From an uncultured Clostridia bacterium (GTDB taxonomy: Bacteria; Bacillota; Limnochordia; Darwinibacteriales; DTU012), in the NCBI GenBank assembly GCA_900019385.1, contig FIZJ01000006.1, positions 158,593-222,592 on the forward strand: a DNA stretch of 64,000 bases. Direction: 5' to 3'. Shown here piece after piece: positions 8,584 through 16,748 of this stretch. Each line of letters begins with the position of its first letter. The stretch's first letter is position 1. The notes under the pieces are model-generated. The model was not told the DNA's origin, ran no database searches, and worked only from the letters and a program-made list of their open reading frames with translations. Position numbers and translations under genes: made by a program.

Positions 8584-8634
8584 GGCTGCGGCATAATGCC
8601 GGATGGCATTAAATCAAAAGGGGGAATTAGTATC

Positions 8635-9018
8635 ATGATTGTGGTTGCCAAGGAAGACGTTCTCAAAGGGCTGAAGAAGTTCAAGCGCCTGGCGAAGCAA
8701 GATCTGCTCGTAAGCAAGTTCACAGCTGATCCCGAATTCTGGATCAGGCAGGCGGAAGGACGTCGGAATACGTACAGCATGCTAATGGAAATAGTTGATG
8801 AACATGGGGTGGACCATGCGTATCAATATGCAGTGAAGAAATACGCGAGTCTGCCCTTTGTTTTTGCCAATAAAGAAGAAGAAGCTTGTGTGATCGGCAT
8901 GATTCAGGCATTTGAGATGTTCTTCATGATTTTAGGAGTGCAACCACCGTCAAGGAAAGAGCTGAAGCCTATTACGAAAGAAAAAAGCAGCGGAATAACT
9001 GCGAACGCTCCCCATTAA
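8635..9018 (+). CDS. Hypothetical protein
   Basis: This 127-residue soluble protein is not recognised. It is helical with a Lys-rich N-terminal helix (EDVLKGLKKFKRLAKQDL) and a hydrophobic helix near residues 90-105. ATG at 8635 has AAGGGGG about 10 bases upstream, while the earlier ATG at 8596 lacks one. A short ATGCC/GGCAT inverted repeat precedes it (8596-8609). It is the last + gene before the SOS locus and ends at a bidirectional terminator. Confidence 0.65.
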   Translation: MIVVAKEDVLKGLKKFKRLAKQDLLVSKFTADPEFWIRQAEGRRNTYSMLMEIVDEHGVDHAYQYAVKKYASLPFVFANKEEEACVIGMIQAFEMFFMILGVQPPSRKELKPITKEKSSGITANAPH

Positions 9019-9024
9019 TAACAC

Positions 9025-9067
9025 AAAAAAGCAGTCTGGATCAACTCGCTGAACCAGACTGCTTTTA
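9025..9067. terminator. Bidirectional terminator between convergent genes
   Basis: The stem AAAGCAGTCTGG / CCAGACTGCTTT has a 13-base loop, with an A run before and a T run after. It serves the + gene ending at 9018 and lexA on -. Confidence 0.85.
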
Positions 9068-9091
9068 TCTTAAACATACAGCGCAGGCCGC

Positions 9092-9727
9092 TTACTTGAT
9101 GGTTCTAAACAGCCCGATCACTTTCCCGACAATCATCACATCATGCACAATTATCGGCGCCATGGACGAGTTCTCCGGCTGAAGCCTGACATGTGTCCCT
9201 TCATGGTAAAAACGTTTCACAGTCGCTTCTTCATCGCCAATCAAAGCCACCACAATGTCGCCGTTCAGGGCGGCACTTGTTTTTTCCACCAAGACATAGT
9301 CCCGGTCAAAAATACCGGCTTCGATCATGCTGTCTCCCTTGATCCGCAGCATAAAGACTTCACTGTCGCCCACGAGGTCATGGGGGACAGGGAAGTACTC
9401 TTCGATGTTTTCCACCGCCAGGATCGGTTCTCCTGCAGTCACCTGGCCCACGATTGGCACATTGACTATCGGCCGGGTGTAAGCCCTGCCGCTGGAACCC
9501 TCTTCATCGGCGTGGAGAACTTCGATTGCCCTGGGTTTGGTTGGATCGCGACGAATATAGCCGTATTCCTCAAGCTTGCGCAGGTGGGCATGTACTGTGG
9601 AACTGGAGGCTAAGCCTACGGCAGCTCCGATTTCCCTCACAGAAGGTGGGTATCCTTTTAACTGCACTTGGTCGTGGATGTATTTGAGAATGTGCCGCTG
9701 ACGCCCACTCAAGGACTTCTGCTTCAT
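9092..9727 (-). CDS. lexA: SOS repressor LexA
   Basis: LexA represses SOS genes and self-cleaves when RecA is activated. The 211-residue product has an N-terminal winged helix ([23 protein letters not shown]), the Ala-Gly cleavage site within VTAGEP, catalytic Ser in [10 protein letters not shown] and catalytic Lys in [11 protein letters not shown] at 9727 is chosen because GGAGGG lies 6 bases upstream; the longer frame adds eight non-conserved residues. It is divergent from a yneA-like gene, and four LexA boxes lie between them, so autoregulation is expected. Confidence 0.97.
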   Translation of the reverse strand: MKQKSLSGRQRHILKYIHDQVQLKGYPPSVREIGAAVGLASSSTVHAHLRKLEEYGYIRRDPTKPRAIEVLHADEEGSSGRAYTRPIVNVPIVGQVTAGEPILAVENIEEYFPVPHDLVGDSEVFMLRIKGDSMIEAGIFDRDYVLVEKTSAALNGDIVVALIGDEEATVKRFYHEGTHVRLQPENSSMAPIIVHDVMIVGKVIGLFRTIK

Positions 9728-9762
9728 CGCAATCCCTCCAGGATTGATCAATCTTTTAATCT

Positions 9763-9791
9763 AATATACCATATTCTACCCGAAAAATCAA
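9763..9791 (-). promoter_or_regulatory. lexA sigma-A promoter
   Basis: Read on -, TTGATT (9791-9786), 17-base spacer, TATATT (9768-9763). The -35 element overlaps the LexA box at 9790-9801, which fits autorepression. Confidence 0.75.
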
Positions 9792-9801
9792 ACTCTCGTT
9801 C
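9790..9801. promoter_or_regulatory. LexA (SOS) box 1
   Basis: AAAC-TCTC-GTTC on +, CGAACGAGAGTTT on -; 11 of 12 positions fit GAAC-N4-GTTY. It overlaps the lexA -35 element. Confidence 0.75.
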
Positions 9802-9812
9802 GATTTTTTTGC

Positions 9813-9824
9813 GAACAAGTGTTG
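9813..9824. promoter_or_regulatory. LexA (SOS) box 2
   Basis: GAAC-AAGT-GTTG, preceded by C as in the Firmicute consensus CGAAC-N4-GTTCG. It overlaps the -35 element of the yneA-like promoter. Confidence 0.75.
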
Positions 9825-9850
9825 ACAAAACATATGTTCTGTTATATACT
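9822..9850 (+). promoter_or_regulatory. yneA-like sigma-A promoter
   Basis: TTGACA (9822-9827), 17-base spacer, TATACT (9845-9850). LexA boxes 2 and 3 overlap its -35 and spacer, and box 4 lies just downstream, so tight SOS control is expected. Confidence 0.85.
9828..9839. promoter_or_regulatory. LexA (SOS) box 3
   Basis: AAAC-ATAT-GTTC lies wholly in the spacer of the yneA-like promoter; 11 of 12 positions fit the consensus. Confidence 0.8.
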
Positions 9851-9862
9851 TGGCTTGAAAGC

Positions 9863-9874
9863 AAACGTATGTTC
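9863..9874. promoter_or_regulatory. LexA (SOS) box 4
   Basis: AAAC-GTAT-GTTC lies between the -10 element and the ribosome-binding site of the yneA-like gene. Confidence 0.75.
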
Positions 9875-9892
9875 TACAGGAGGGTACGCCCA

Positions 9893-10207
9893 ATGATCAA
9901 TATGAGGACCATGCCCAGATATCAAACCCAGTTAAAACCGCTGCTCCAGGTTCTTGCCGGGCTTTTGCTTGTGGCCGGTGCCGCAGCGGCAGTCCTGATC
10001 ATCTCCAATATGGAACCAGAGTTGGGAATCGCGGCTGAAGTTAAGGAAATAACCGTCACGCACGGCGACACACTTTGGAAGATAGCTCAAGAAATCGCAC
10101 CGGGTACGGATCCGCGGCGCATAATCTGGGAGATCCAGACACTAAACCAGATTGACACGGCTGAGATTTATCCCGGGCAAGTCCTGAAAGTCCCTGTATA
10201 TAACTAG
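9893..10207 (+). CDS. yneA: YneA-like SOS cell-division suppressor (membrane LysM protein)
   Basis: This 104-residue protein has one N-terminal membrane segment (about residues 16-36) and a C-terminal LysM domain (about 48-102: ITVTHGDTLWKIA...YPGQVLKVP). That architecture, divergence from lexA and a LexA-box-covered promoter match Bacillus YneA, which delays septation during the SOS response. ATG at 9893 follows AGGAGGG; the long upstream open frame runs through the promoter and is not coding. The symbol rests on context and architecture, because YneA proteins are short and variable. Confidence 0.88.
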   Translation: MINMRTMPRYQTQLKPLLQVLAGLLLVAGAAAAVLIISNMEPELGIAAEVKEITVTHGDTLWKIAQEIAPGTDPRRIIWEIQTLNQIDTAEIYPGQVLKVPVYN

Positions 10208-10234
10208 CCAAGACACGGCGGACATATCCAGAAA

Positions 10235-10266
10235 AAACCTGCTGCAAGAGCAGGTTTCTTTTTTTG
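10235..10266 (+). terminator. Rho-independent terminator after yneA-like gene
   Basis: The stem AAACCTGCT / AGCAGGTTT closes on GCAAG and is followed by a run of T. Confidence 0.85.
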
Positions 10267-10353
10267 ATTCATACAGACGGGAAACTCACAACGAGCGCCT
10301 AACTCGCAAAGGCGTGTTTGTCCACGACACCTTGGCGTCCTTCTTCACACTTA

Positions 10354-10381
10354 ACTTCGTATAATAGATATTATGTAAACT
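10354..10381 (+). other. dif: dif site (XerC/XerD chromosome dimer resolution)
   Basis: A 28-base site has left arm ACTTCGTATAA, central TAGATA and right arm TTATGTAAACT. The right (XerD) arm is identical to that of Bacillus subtilis dif as I know it, and the left arm and centre differ at about three positions. It lies in the 268-base gap between the yneA-like gene and the beta-helix lipoprotein. Gene orientation changes here from all + to mostly -. The rest of the gap holds only the preceding terminator. Confidence 0.9.
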
Positions 10382-10475
10382 AGAAAAAATGATCACCAAA
10401 CGCAAGGGGCTCAAGTGGTATTTGCTGGAAGCTATTCGTATCTAACCTGCTTGCATTAAGATAAAATGTGAGATC

Positions 10476-11660
10476 TCAATCACCAGTTAAAATGTTGCCA
10501 ATGGCTATGCTCCCAGATCCAGACCTTAGAATCAAGTCACGGCTGCGGTTGCCACCAGCATTGCGCAGATCGTTGTTCAAGAATCGATTGTTGGAAGCGC
10601 CTCGCTCTTCAATGATGCCCACTGCCTTTGAGTTGTTTCTTGTATCATAAACCCTCACATTCTGGATAGTCACATTGCTCACCTTACCATTGGTGTGGGA
10701 GCCTTCAATCAACCTGATTCCGTATTTCTGATAACCCCGCACTACTCCTCCATTGATAGTGACATCCCAGGCACCCTGGATTAAAATGGCCTCTTGCTTG
10801 TAACTGCCGTCAATATCTACATAGTTGATCTCTACTCCATGGCTGCCGGACAGAATAAACACTCCCCGGCCGCACTGCTTGGCAATGACCCGATCAACAA
10901 CGATATTCGGCCCAGAATGATTCGCTACCCTGAATCCGGCATACCCGTCGTTGACACTGGCACGGTAAGCATCCACCAAACCAACATAGGCATTCTTGGT
11001 CTCATTGAGCATCAAACCGCACCCCGCTGTGTTCCGGGTCACAATCTTCTCGATATACAGTCCGTCAATTCCGTAGGTTTCTAAGCCGTCTCCCCTTGTC
11101 CCTTCAATAAAAACTTCTCCGGTTACTTTGATGTCTGTGGTATAGACTTTGTTTGCATACAAGTCGTTGTCTATCCTAATCCCATTGGAGTTACCATTGA
11201 ACTGGAGCCGGATATTGTGTAAATGGATATGGGAACTGCCGTTGATTCTAAGCGAATGAAGCGGTGTCCCGATCATATGCAGGTTGCGAATTGTGACATA
11301 GTCTTGATGATACACATGGATACCTTGGTCGCCGCCGATCGGATGATTGTGGAAGTCTAGGGTTTGCCCCGTGCGGGGATAAATTGTTTTGCGCAGCTCA
11401 CCGCTGCTTCGGATATTGATCGTACCAGGCCCCAGATTCTCAATGGCTGCTGTGATGGCATCACTCAGTTCTGTTCCTTGGTAAATCAATTCACCGGCAA
11501 TGGTTGTGGTCCAAAGATCACCGGTGCGGACAACCTCGGCAGCTGGACCGTCTGGCTTATCCTTACCGGGAAGCCCTTGCGTCAGGCAGCCGCTCAACCC
11601 AACAACTCCAACAACAAGCAAGATTAAAATCCTACTCTTGTGATTTATGCTTATTGCTAT
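10476..11660 (-). CDS. Secreted right-handed beta-helix lipoprotein
   Basis: The product is a parallel beta-helix protein of the pectate-lyase/NosD-like superfamily, probably about 394 residues. A lipoprotein signal ends in LSGC, followed by a Gly/Pro linker and many beta-helix coils (VTIRNLHM, IHLHNIRL, VYTTDIKV, VEINYVDI, VTINGGVV, VTIQNVRV). It is likely anchored outside the membrane and may bind or cleave polysaccharide; no catalytic residues are assignable. The start is odd. The first canonical codon (TTG, 11621) cuts off the charged n-region, while AGGAGGG lies 7 bases before an in-frame ATA at 11660. That codon gives a perfect signal peptide and is used here as the start. Confidence 0.8.
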   Translation of the reverse strand: MAISINHKSRILILLVVGVVGLSGCLTQGLPGKDKPDGPAAEVVRTGDLWTTTIAGELIYQGTELSDAITAAIENLGPGTINIRSSGELRKTIYPRTGQTLDFHNHPIGGDQGIHVYHQDYVTIRNLHMIGTPLHSLRINGSSHIHLHNIRLQFNGNSNGIRIDNDLYANKVYTTDIKVTGEVFIEGTRGDGLETYGIDGLYIEKIVTRNTAGCGLMLNETKNAYVGLVDAYRASVNDGYAGFRVANHSGPNIVVDRVIAKQCGRGVFILSGSHGVEINYVDIDGSYKQEAILIQGAWDVTINGGVVRGYQKYGIRLIEGSHTNGKVSNVTIQNVRVYDTRNNSKAVGIIEERGASNNRFLNNDLRNAGGNRSRDLILRSGSGSIAIGNILTGD

Positions 11661-11793
11661 CGGTGGCCCTCCTTTTTTGATTTCCGATGTAATGAAACAG
11701 ACAAGAGTATTGAATTTTCCAGTACCCTGGGAATATTGCTGCCGATTATGATATTTTCACGTATCTAATACCTATTTCCTTCCTGAACCGGCA

Positions 11794-11831
11794 AAAAAAC
11801 ACCGTGTTTACCTTCGCAAAGGCGGTGTTTG
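11794..11831 (-). terminator. Terminator after alpha/beta hydrolase
   Basis: Read on -, AAACACCG pairs with CGGTGTTT around a nested CCTT/AAGG hairpin and is followed by seven T. It closes the tyrS-hydrolase transcript. Confidence 0.8.
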
Positions 11832-11848
11832 TCTTAAGGCATACGGTC

Positions 11849-13519
11849 TTAATGCGCCGCGATCCAATCACCGATAATCTCCAGCACTTGTGGGTGAACA
11901 CGCCTGTTTGGGTCCGTATACGGCAGCGGCTCACCATAAGTCATTTTGAGCACATGATCAATCCCCGAAATGATGTGCAGCTCGCGCTGATGTTCAGGCA
12001 AAGCATCCGCCAAGCGCTGAGCATCAAGTACCTGAACTTGGACATCAGCGGTGCCTTGGATAATCAACACCGGGACTCCCACTTCTGACAGCACTGCTGC
12101 AGGGTCGACAGGGAACCAGTCTTTTAGCAGTTCTTTCTGGTACCAAAAAGACAGGATTACCTGCTCAAACTCCGTGGGCAGGTTAAACAGGCTCAAATCA
12201 TAGTCCATATCGGACAAAACCGCGTCGTACAGCTCGTCAAGGGCTGACTCCAACCGACTGCTCAAATCAGGGTCAAACATGCCGGCCGCAATGCCTGCCT
12301 CGCTTTGTTCCAGCATCTGCCGTTTGATTGTGTCGATAAACACAAAGCCGGGCCCGGCCAAAAGGCCTATTCCCCGCAAGTCATCTCTCATACGGGCAAC
12401 TTCCGACGCCAGCCACGCCCCTTCGCTGTGTCCGACAATGAATATCCTTTCCGGATCAACGTTTTCCAATCCAGCCAGAAAATCAACCAGGGCATAAATG
12501 TCATTTATGTAATCACTAAACGCGCTGACTTGGCCTGGGCTCTCCCCCACACCTCTTTTGTCAAAGCGCAGAGTCACAATCCCTCTTGCGGCTAAATAAT
12601 GAGCAATTTCTTTAAGATAATTGGCAGGCCCTGGCATCACATAACTATTGCCGTCCCGATCTGTGGGCCCTGAACCGGCGACCAGGATCACTCCTGGAAG
12701 TTTCCCTTGAAGTTCTGGGATCGTCAGGGTTCCGCTGATTCGTGCCCGATCCACCTCGATTGAGAAAGACTCTTCCGTGAAAACGCTGCCCTCAAGCTCC
12801 GGAAAAGTATACACTTGTTCGGTTTGGGCGACCTCGTCCAACTCGGCAGCGGCAATCTCAAAAGCCTGCATAGGTATCTGCAGCATAACCAGGCTGCGGT
12901 CAGCCTGCTCCACCCAAAGGTCGACTGTCACTCCAACATTGACCTGAAAGTGATCGGTGATGTAATTATCAAATTGCTCTTCCCCGAGATAGCTGATGGT
13001 CATCGGCAGTATACCTGTCCCCTGCGGCAGTAGGATCGGAACAGCCAAAAAAGCCTCGAGTGCACCACCGGCCGCCTTGTCGTATATCCAGGCAGCCACC
13101 ATATAGTCGGAAATCACATTGTTGTCCAAGGCTAACACATTCCCGGTGTCAAAACTGATGAACGGGCCTTGGTCGATGCTGTAACCGGCTGTTTCATTCC
13201 ATGCCATGTCCACCACCAGCCCACCGAAGGGAGACCACATAGAGAATTGATACTCCACAGGCTTTTTGGGAAACTCTTTACCCGAAAGAAGATAGATGGT
13301 CTGGAATTCCACACCTGAGTCAGGGTAACGCACTTGAGTTGTCATGTAGGTGGTATCCCAACCCTGCTCGATACTGATCTCTGCGGTGCCAATTTCTTTG
13401 CCCGCTTGTTTGATTATGTACTGCCTATTCTGCCCATGGGCCGAAGTTGTCAAAGCGAATACCATTACCGCAGTCAAAGTCAACACCAGGCCGATTGCCG
13501 GCCGCTTGCCGATTGACAT
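11849..13519 (-). CDS. Secreted alpha/beta hydrolase (S33-type)
   Basis: This 556-residue exported protein has a signal peptide (cleaved near SAHGQ). An all-beta N-terminal half of about 230 residues is followed by an alpha/beta hydrolase domain. The nucleophile motif is GHSEGAW, the oxyanion region GSGPTDRDGNS, a likely catalytic Asp sits in QGTADVQV and the His in GIDHVLK. Proteins of this type are annotated as serine aminopeptidase S33-like or acyl esterases; the substrate is unknown. ATG at 13519 behind GGGAGTGAG is preferred over GTG at 13534. It lies 44 bases after tyrS and is probably co-transcribed with it. Confidence 0.88.
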   Translation of the reverse strand: MSIGKRPAIGLVLTLTAVMVFALTTSAHGQNRQYIIKQAGKEIGTAEISIEQGWDTTYMTTQVRYPDSGVEFQTIYLLSGKEFPKKPVEYQFSMWSPFGGLVVDMAWNETAGYSIDQGPFISFDTGNVLALDNNVISDYMVAAWIYDKAAGGALEAFLAVPILLPQGTGILPMTISYLGEEQFDNYITDHFQVNVGVTVDLWVEQADRSLVMLQIPMQAFEIAAAELDEVAQTEQVYTFPELEGSVFTEESFSIEVDRARISGTLTIPELQGKLPGVILVAGSGPTDRDGNSYVMPGPANYLKEIAHYLAARGIVTLRFDKRGVGESPGQVSAFSDYINDIYALVDFLAGLENVDPERIFIVGHSEGAWLASEVARMRDDLRGIGLLAGPGFVFIDTIKRQMLEQSEAGIAAGMFDPDLSSRLESALDELYDAVLSDMDYDLSLFNLPTEFEQVILSFWYQKELLKDWFPVDPAAVLSEVGVPVLIIQGTADVQVQVLDAQRLADALPEHQRELHIISGIDHVLKMTYGEPLPYTDPNRRVHPQVLEIIGDWIAAH

Positions 13520-13563
13520 CGAGCTCACTCCCACATTAGGAATTCATACCGCGATCCACTGGA

Positions 13564-14796
13564 TTAACCGTTCAGTTTCACGCGGTGATACACTTTCTTG
13601 CCTTTTCTGACCAGAAGATATCCTTGATCGTCAAAGTCATCGGCGGTAACTATATAATCGATCTCCTTAACCTGCTCTTTTTGGAGATAAATACCACCTT
13701 GGATGATCAGCCTTCTGCCTTCGGATCGGGTAGGTGCCAAGCCAAGCCTGGTCAACAAGGAAATTAAGTCTATCCCATTGGCTAACTCGGCAGCAGGAAT
13801 CTCGGTGGTAGGTATGGACTCGGACTCCTCCCCACCTCCAAAGAGGGCCCGGGCTGCCTTCTGGGCTTCAAGGGCGGCTGCTTCTCCATGGACATTCTTT
13901 GTTATCTCATACGCCAAAACCTCTTTGGCATCATTGATTCTCGATCCTTCCAAAGCCCCGAGCCTGCGGACTTCTTCCATCGGCAGAAATGTCAGTAATC
14001 CCAGCAAACGCTCTACATTGCTGTCTTCCACATTACGCCAATACTGGTAGAAATCATAGGGAGTTGTAAGGGCAGGATCGAGCCATACTGCACCTGCTTC
14101 AGTTTTCCCCATCTTCCTGCCGTCGCTGGTGGTAAGAAGCGTGAATGTCATGCCGTAGGCAGGCTCGCCTGTTATTTTACGTATCAGTTCCACTCCGGCG
14201 ATAATGTTCGCCCATTGATCATTGCCGCCAAATTGCATGACACAGCCATAGTCTTGATGCAGTCTGTAGAAATCATAAGCCTGCATGATCATATAATTGA
14301 ACTCCAGAAAAGTAAGGCCTCTTTCCAAGCGGCTCTTGTAGCATTCTGCCGCCAGCATCCGGTTGATGGAAAAATGAACGCCGATTTCCCGGAGAAACTC
14401 GACATAGTTGAGGTTGCGCAGCCAGTCCGCATTGTTCAGCATCAAGGCTTTGCCGTCGCTGAAATCAATGAAGCGAGACATCTGCTTTTTAAACGCCTGG
14501 GCGTTCCGATCGATTTCCTCTACCGGCATGATTCGGCGCATGTCCGTTTTGCCGGTAGGATCCCCTACCATCACAGTGCCGCCGCCGATCAAAGCAATCG
14601 GCCGATGCCCTGCCCGCTGCATATGAGCCATGGCCATGATCTGCAAGAAATGGCCCACCGTCAAACTCGGTGCAGTAGGGTCGAAACCGATATAAAACGT
14701 CACCTTGTCCGTACCCAGCAAAGCGCGGATTTCTTCTTCATGGGTCATTTGCTCAATAAACCCACGCTCTTGTAGAATTTCGAACACATTCTGCAT
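13564..14796 (-). CDS. tyrS: Tyrosyl-tRNA synthetase
   Basis: A class I aminoacyl-tRNA synthetase charging tRNA-Tyr, 410 residues. The HIGH-like motif is in [11 protein letters not shown], the KMSKS-loop equivalent is KMGKT, and the C-terminal S4 RNA-binding domain starts near residue 345 ([24 protein letters not shown]). ATG at 14796 behind AGAGGGAG is chosen; TTG at 14805 would be too close to that site. The leader is only about 30 bases, so no T-box element is present, unlike many Firmicute tyrS genes. Confidence 0.97.
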   Translation of the reverse strand: MQNVFEILQERGFIEQMTHEEEIRALLGTDKVTFYIGFDPTAPSLTVGHFLQIMAMAHMQRAGHRPIALIGGGTVMVGDPTGKTDMRRIMPVEEIDRNAQAFKKQMSRFIDFSDGKALMLNNADWLRNLNYVEFLREIGVHFSINRMLAAECYKSRLERGLTFLEFNYMIMQAYDFYRLHQDYGCVMQFGGNDQWANIIAGVELIRKITGEPAYGMTFTLLTTSDGRKMGKTEAGAVWLDPALTTPYDFYQYWRNVEDSNVERLLGLLTFLPMEEVRRLGALEGSRINDAKEVLAYEITKNVHGEAAALEAQKAARALFGGGEESESIPTTEIPAAELANGIDLISLLTRLGLAPTRSEGRRLIIQGGIYLQKEQVKEIDYIVTADDFDDQGYLLVRKGKKVYHRVKLNG

Positions 14797-14825
14797 TACA
14801 ATCAACTCCCTCTACACTTGATAGC

Positions 14826-14854
14826 ATGATACCATAATCCAGCGTCACAATCAA
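14826..14854 (-). promoter_or_regulatory. tyrS sigma-A promoter
   Basis: Read on -, TTGATT (14854-14849), 17-base spacer, TATCAT (14831-14826), about 30 bases before the tyrS start. Confidence 0.65.
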
Positions 14855-14933
14855 CAAAAACAACGCTCAGGCAGGACATGGAAACCCTGATCTGGAACTA
14901 AAACTAGACAGTAATGCGAATGTAAAGAGGTGC

Positions 14934-16130
14934 ATGACTTTGCAAAACAGGCAGTATTATCGTTACCCATATCAGAGAGAATACAGCACTAGGATCATTT
15001 CGTCAACAGCAGAAGGCAGCGAGTATCATGTGGTCCTGGCCAACACGATCTTTTATCCAGAAGGCGGCGGCCAACCAGCAGACAGCGGAACCATAAACGA
15101 GATCCCGATACTTGATGTGTTTGAGACTCCTGATCATAGGATTGTTCACGTGCTGCCGCAAGATCCCGGCCGAGGCGATGCTCTTTGTAAGCTGGATTGG
15201 CCTCGAAGGTTTTACCACATGCAGCATCATACCGGTCAGCATCTTTTATCAGCGGTGTTCTTCCGTGTCTACAGTGTTCAAACAGCTGGGTTCCACCTTG
15301 CCGATGATTATGCGACCGTAGATCTTGACACGGCATCCCTCTCGCCGGAACTACTCAAAGCTTCGGAACTGGAAGTGAACAAGCTGGTGCAGCAGAACCT
15401 GGCTGTAAAGAGCTACTTTATCACAGCCGCCGAGTGCAGTGAGCACAGCCTTTTGCGCAAAGCACCGCAGGTTGACTCCGACATACGCATCATCGAAATC
15501 GACGGCTTCGACGCCGTTCCCTGCTGCGGCACGCATGTGTCTCACACAGGTGAAGTGGGAATGGTCAAAGTGATCAAGACCGAGCGAATTAGAGGTTTGA
15601 CCCGGTTATACTACCGCTGCGGCCAGGAAGCGTTCAAGGACTATCAATTCAAGCACGATGTGATTACAAGCCTTGCGGTTAAGTTTTCCAGTTCGGATCA
15701 TGATGTTTTGGATAGAGTGAATGGAGAGCTGGAACGCAAAAGCGAACTAGAACGGGAATTGAAAAAGCTCAGGCATAAGCTGCTGCAGGTTGAGGCGCAT
15801 CAGCTTGCCGGCCGGGCGGCGGGAAGGCTTGTGGTGCACTGTCTCCCTGCCGATTTCGGTATTGACTCAGCCCCTGTCCTAATCAATGAAATCCTTTCTC
15901 TTGGCTGTTACCTGGTGCTGATAGCCGTGGAAAACCGTCTGTTCTTGGCCCACAACCTGCAGGACAGCGACCTGGATTGCGCTGGATTTGTCAAAGAACT
16001 CGCCCCTCTATTTGACGGCCGCGGCGGAGGAAAGAAAGATTTTGCCCAGGTCTATTTTCCATCCGCCGATAAGCTTGAGGGATTTGTTTCGGCAGTCGCC
16101 GCCATGCTTGACAAAGTAAAGGACTCCTGA
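14934..16130 (+). CDS. Long-form AlaX trans-editing protein (AlaRS editing plus DHHA1 domain)
   Basis: This 398-residue stand-alone homologue of the AlaRS C-terminal half hydrolyses mischarged tRNA-Ala. The editing-site zinc ligands are present: HHTGQH (HxxxH) near residue 100 and CCGTH (CxxxH) near residue 200. An N-terminal strand holds NTIFYPEGGGQPADSG. A coiled coil (residues about 265-295) leads to a DHHA1 domain with FDGRGGGKKDFAQV. No synthetase catalytic core is present. ATG at 14934 follows AAAGAGGTGC. It is divergent from tyrS. Confidence 0.92.
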   Translation: MTLQNRQYYRYPYQREYSTRIISSTAEGSEYHVVLANTIFYPEGGGQPADSGTINEIPILDVFETPDHRIVHVLPQDPGRGDALCKLDWPRRFYHMQHHTGQHLLSAVFFRVYSVQTAGFHLADDYATVDLDTASLSPELLKASELEVNKLVQQNLAVKSYFITAAECSEHSLLRKAPQVDSDIRIIEIDGFDAVPCCGTHVSHTGEVGMVKVIKTERIRGLTRLYYRCGQEAFKDYQFKHDVITSLAVKFSSSDHDVLDRVNGELERKSELERELKKLRHKLLQVEAHQLAGRAAGRLVVHCLPADFGIDSAPVLINEILSLGCYLVLIAVENRLFLAHNLQDSDLDCAGFVKELAPLFDGRGGGKKDFAQVYFPSADKLEGFVSAVAAMLDKVKDS

Positions 16131-16142
16131 GCAGGAGTCCTT
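16119..16142 (+). terminator. Hairpin overlapping the AlaX stop codon
   Basis: Perfect stem AAGGACTCCTG / CAGGAGTCCTT with a 2-base gap; the T run after it is weak. It overlaps the stop codon. Confidence 0.6.
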
Positions 16143-16159
16143 CGCCTTACTGAGTACTT

Positions 16160-16582
16160 TTACAGATTTTGCGGTTCAACCTTGATTCTCAAACGGCCGC
16201 TGACAACCTCTCCATCCATGGGACTCTCAGCAGTCACTTCCAAGGCGCCGTAAACCGTCTCCTGAACATTTTCGTCCGCAGTGAAAACAACTTCATATCC
16301 ATCTGTCCTGTCAAGATCGCCAAAGATTCTCCCTTGGGTATGCTCGATGGTCCAGGAAACGATGCAATTTGTCATTTTCTGGCCGCGTCCGGTAAGGACT
16401 TCGATCGTTATGTTAACTTCGTCGCCGGGCTGCAGTTCCAGAAGTTCCTCCGTGAATTCCTCACCATCAACAAAGAATTTTACTGTATCTATGCTGTTGT
16501 CCAAAAAAAACAACAAGCATCCGGTCAATCCAAGCATCACAACCATCAATGCCGCAATTTGGAGCACATGGAGTTTTTTCAT
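16160..16582 (-). CDS. Putative lipoprotein
   Basis: This 140-residue protein has a lipoprotein signal (MKKLHVLQIAALMVVMLG then the lipobox LTGC). The mature part is beta-rich and acidic and reads like an Ig-like or DUF-type extracellular domain (FVDGEEFTEELLELQPGDEV, VVFTADENVQETVYG). ATG follows AAGGAGGTAAGCG. Function is unknown. It is divergent from the AraC-type regulator and has its own promoter. Confidence 0.8.
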   Translation of the reverse strand: MKKLHVLQIAALMVVMLGLTGCLLFFLDNSIDTVKFFVDGEEFTEELLELQPGDEVNITIEVLTGRGQKMTNCIVSWTIEHTQGRIFGDLDRTDGYEVVFTADENVQETVYGALEVTAESPMDGEVVSGRLRIKVEPQNL

Positions 16583-16635
16583 CGCTTACCTCCTTCCTTT
16601 ATTGTTTTGATTTATCTATCAGTGCTTATATGTAT

Positions 16636-16664
16636 ATTGTACCCAAGTATACTCTTTTTCGCAA
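16636..16664 (-). promoter_or_regulatory. Promoter of the 16582 lipoprotein gene
   Basis: Read on -, TTGCGA (16664-16659), 17-base spacer, TACAAT (16641-16636). Confidence 0.65.
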
Positions 16665-16690
16665 CGGACAAATTCGTTCTGGCCGTGTTT

Positions 16691-16719
16691 TTGCCAAGAA
16701 CCTGTTCCTAAGGTATAAT
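16691..16719 (+). promoter_or_regulatory. Promoter of the AraC-type regulator
   Basis: TTGCCA (16691-16696), 17-base spacer, TATAAT (16714-16719). The regulator's ATG lies 29 bases downstream. Confidence 0.8.
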
Positions 16720-16748
16720 GGTCTTAGCAATTACCGTGAGGTGGCGCC

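Noticed and set aside
9143-9613. 156-codon open frame on + opposite lexA
   Set aside because: Antisense to the LexA peptidase domain.
9668-9892. 75-codon N-terminal extension of the yneA-like gene
   Set aside because: It would run through the lexA start, both promoters and all LexA boxes; the internal ATG has the ribosome-binding site.
10351-10383. loxP-like sequence (ACTTCGTATAA)
   Set aside because: The right arm does not mirror loxP; the whole matches Bacillus-type dif instead.
14215-14775. 186-codon open frame on + opposite tyrS
   Set aside because: Antisense shadow of a conserved synthetase.
14797-14933. T-box upstream of tyrS
   Set aside because: The leader from the proposed promoter is about 30 bases and has no T-box sequence.
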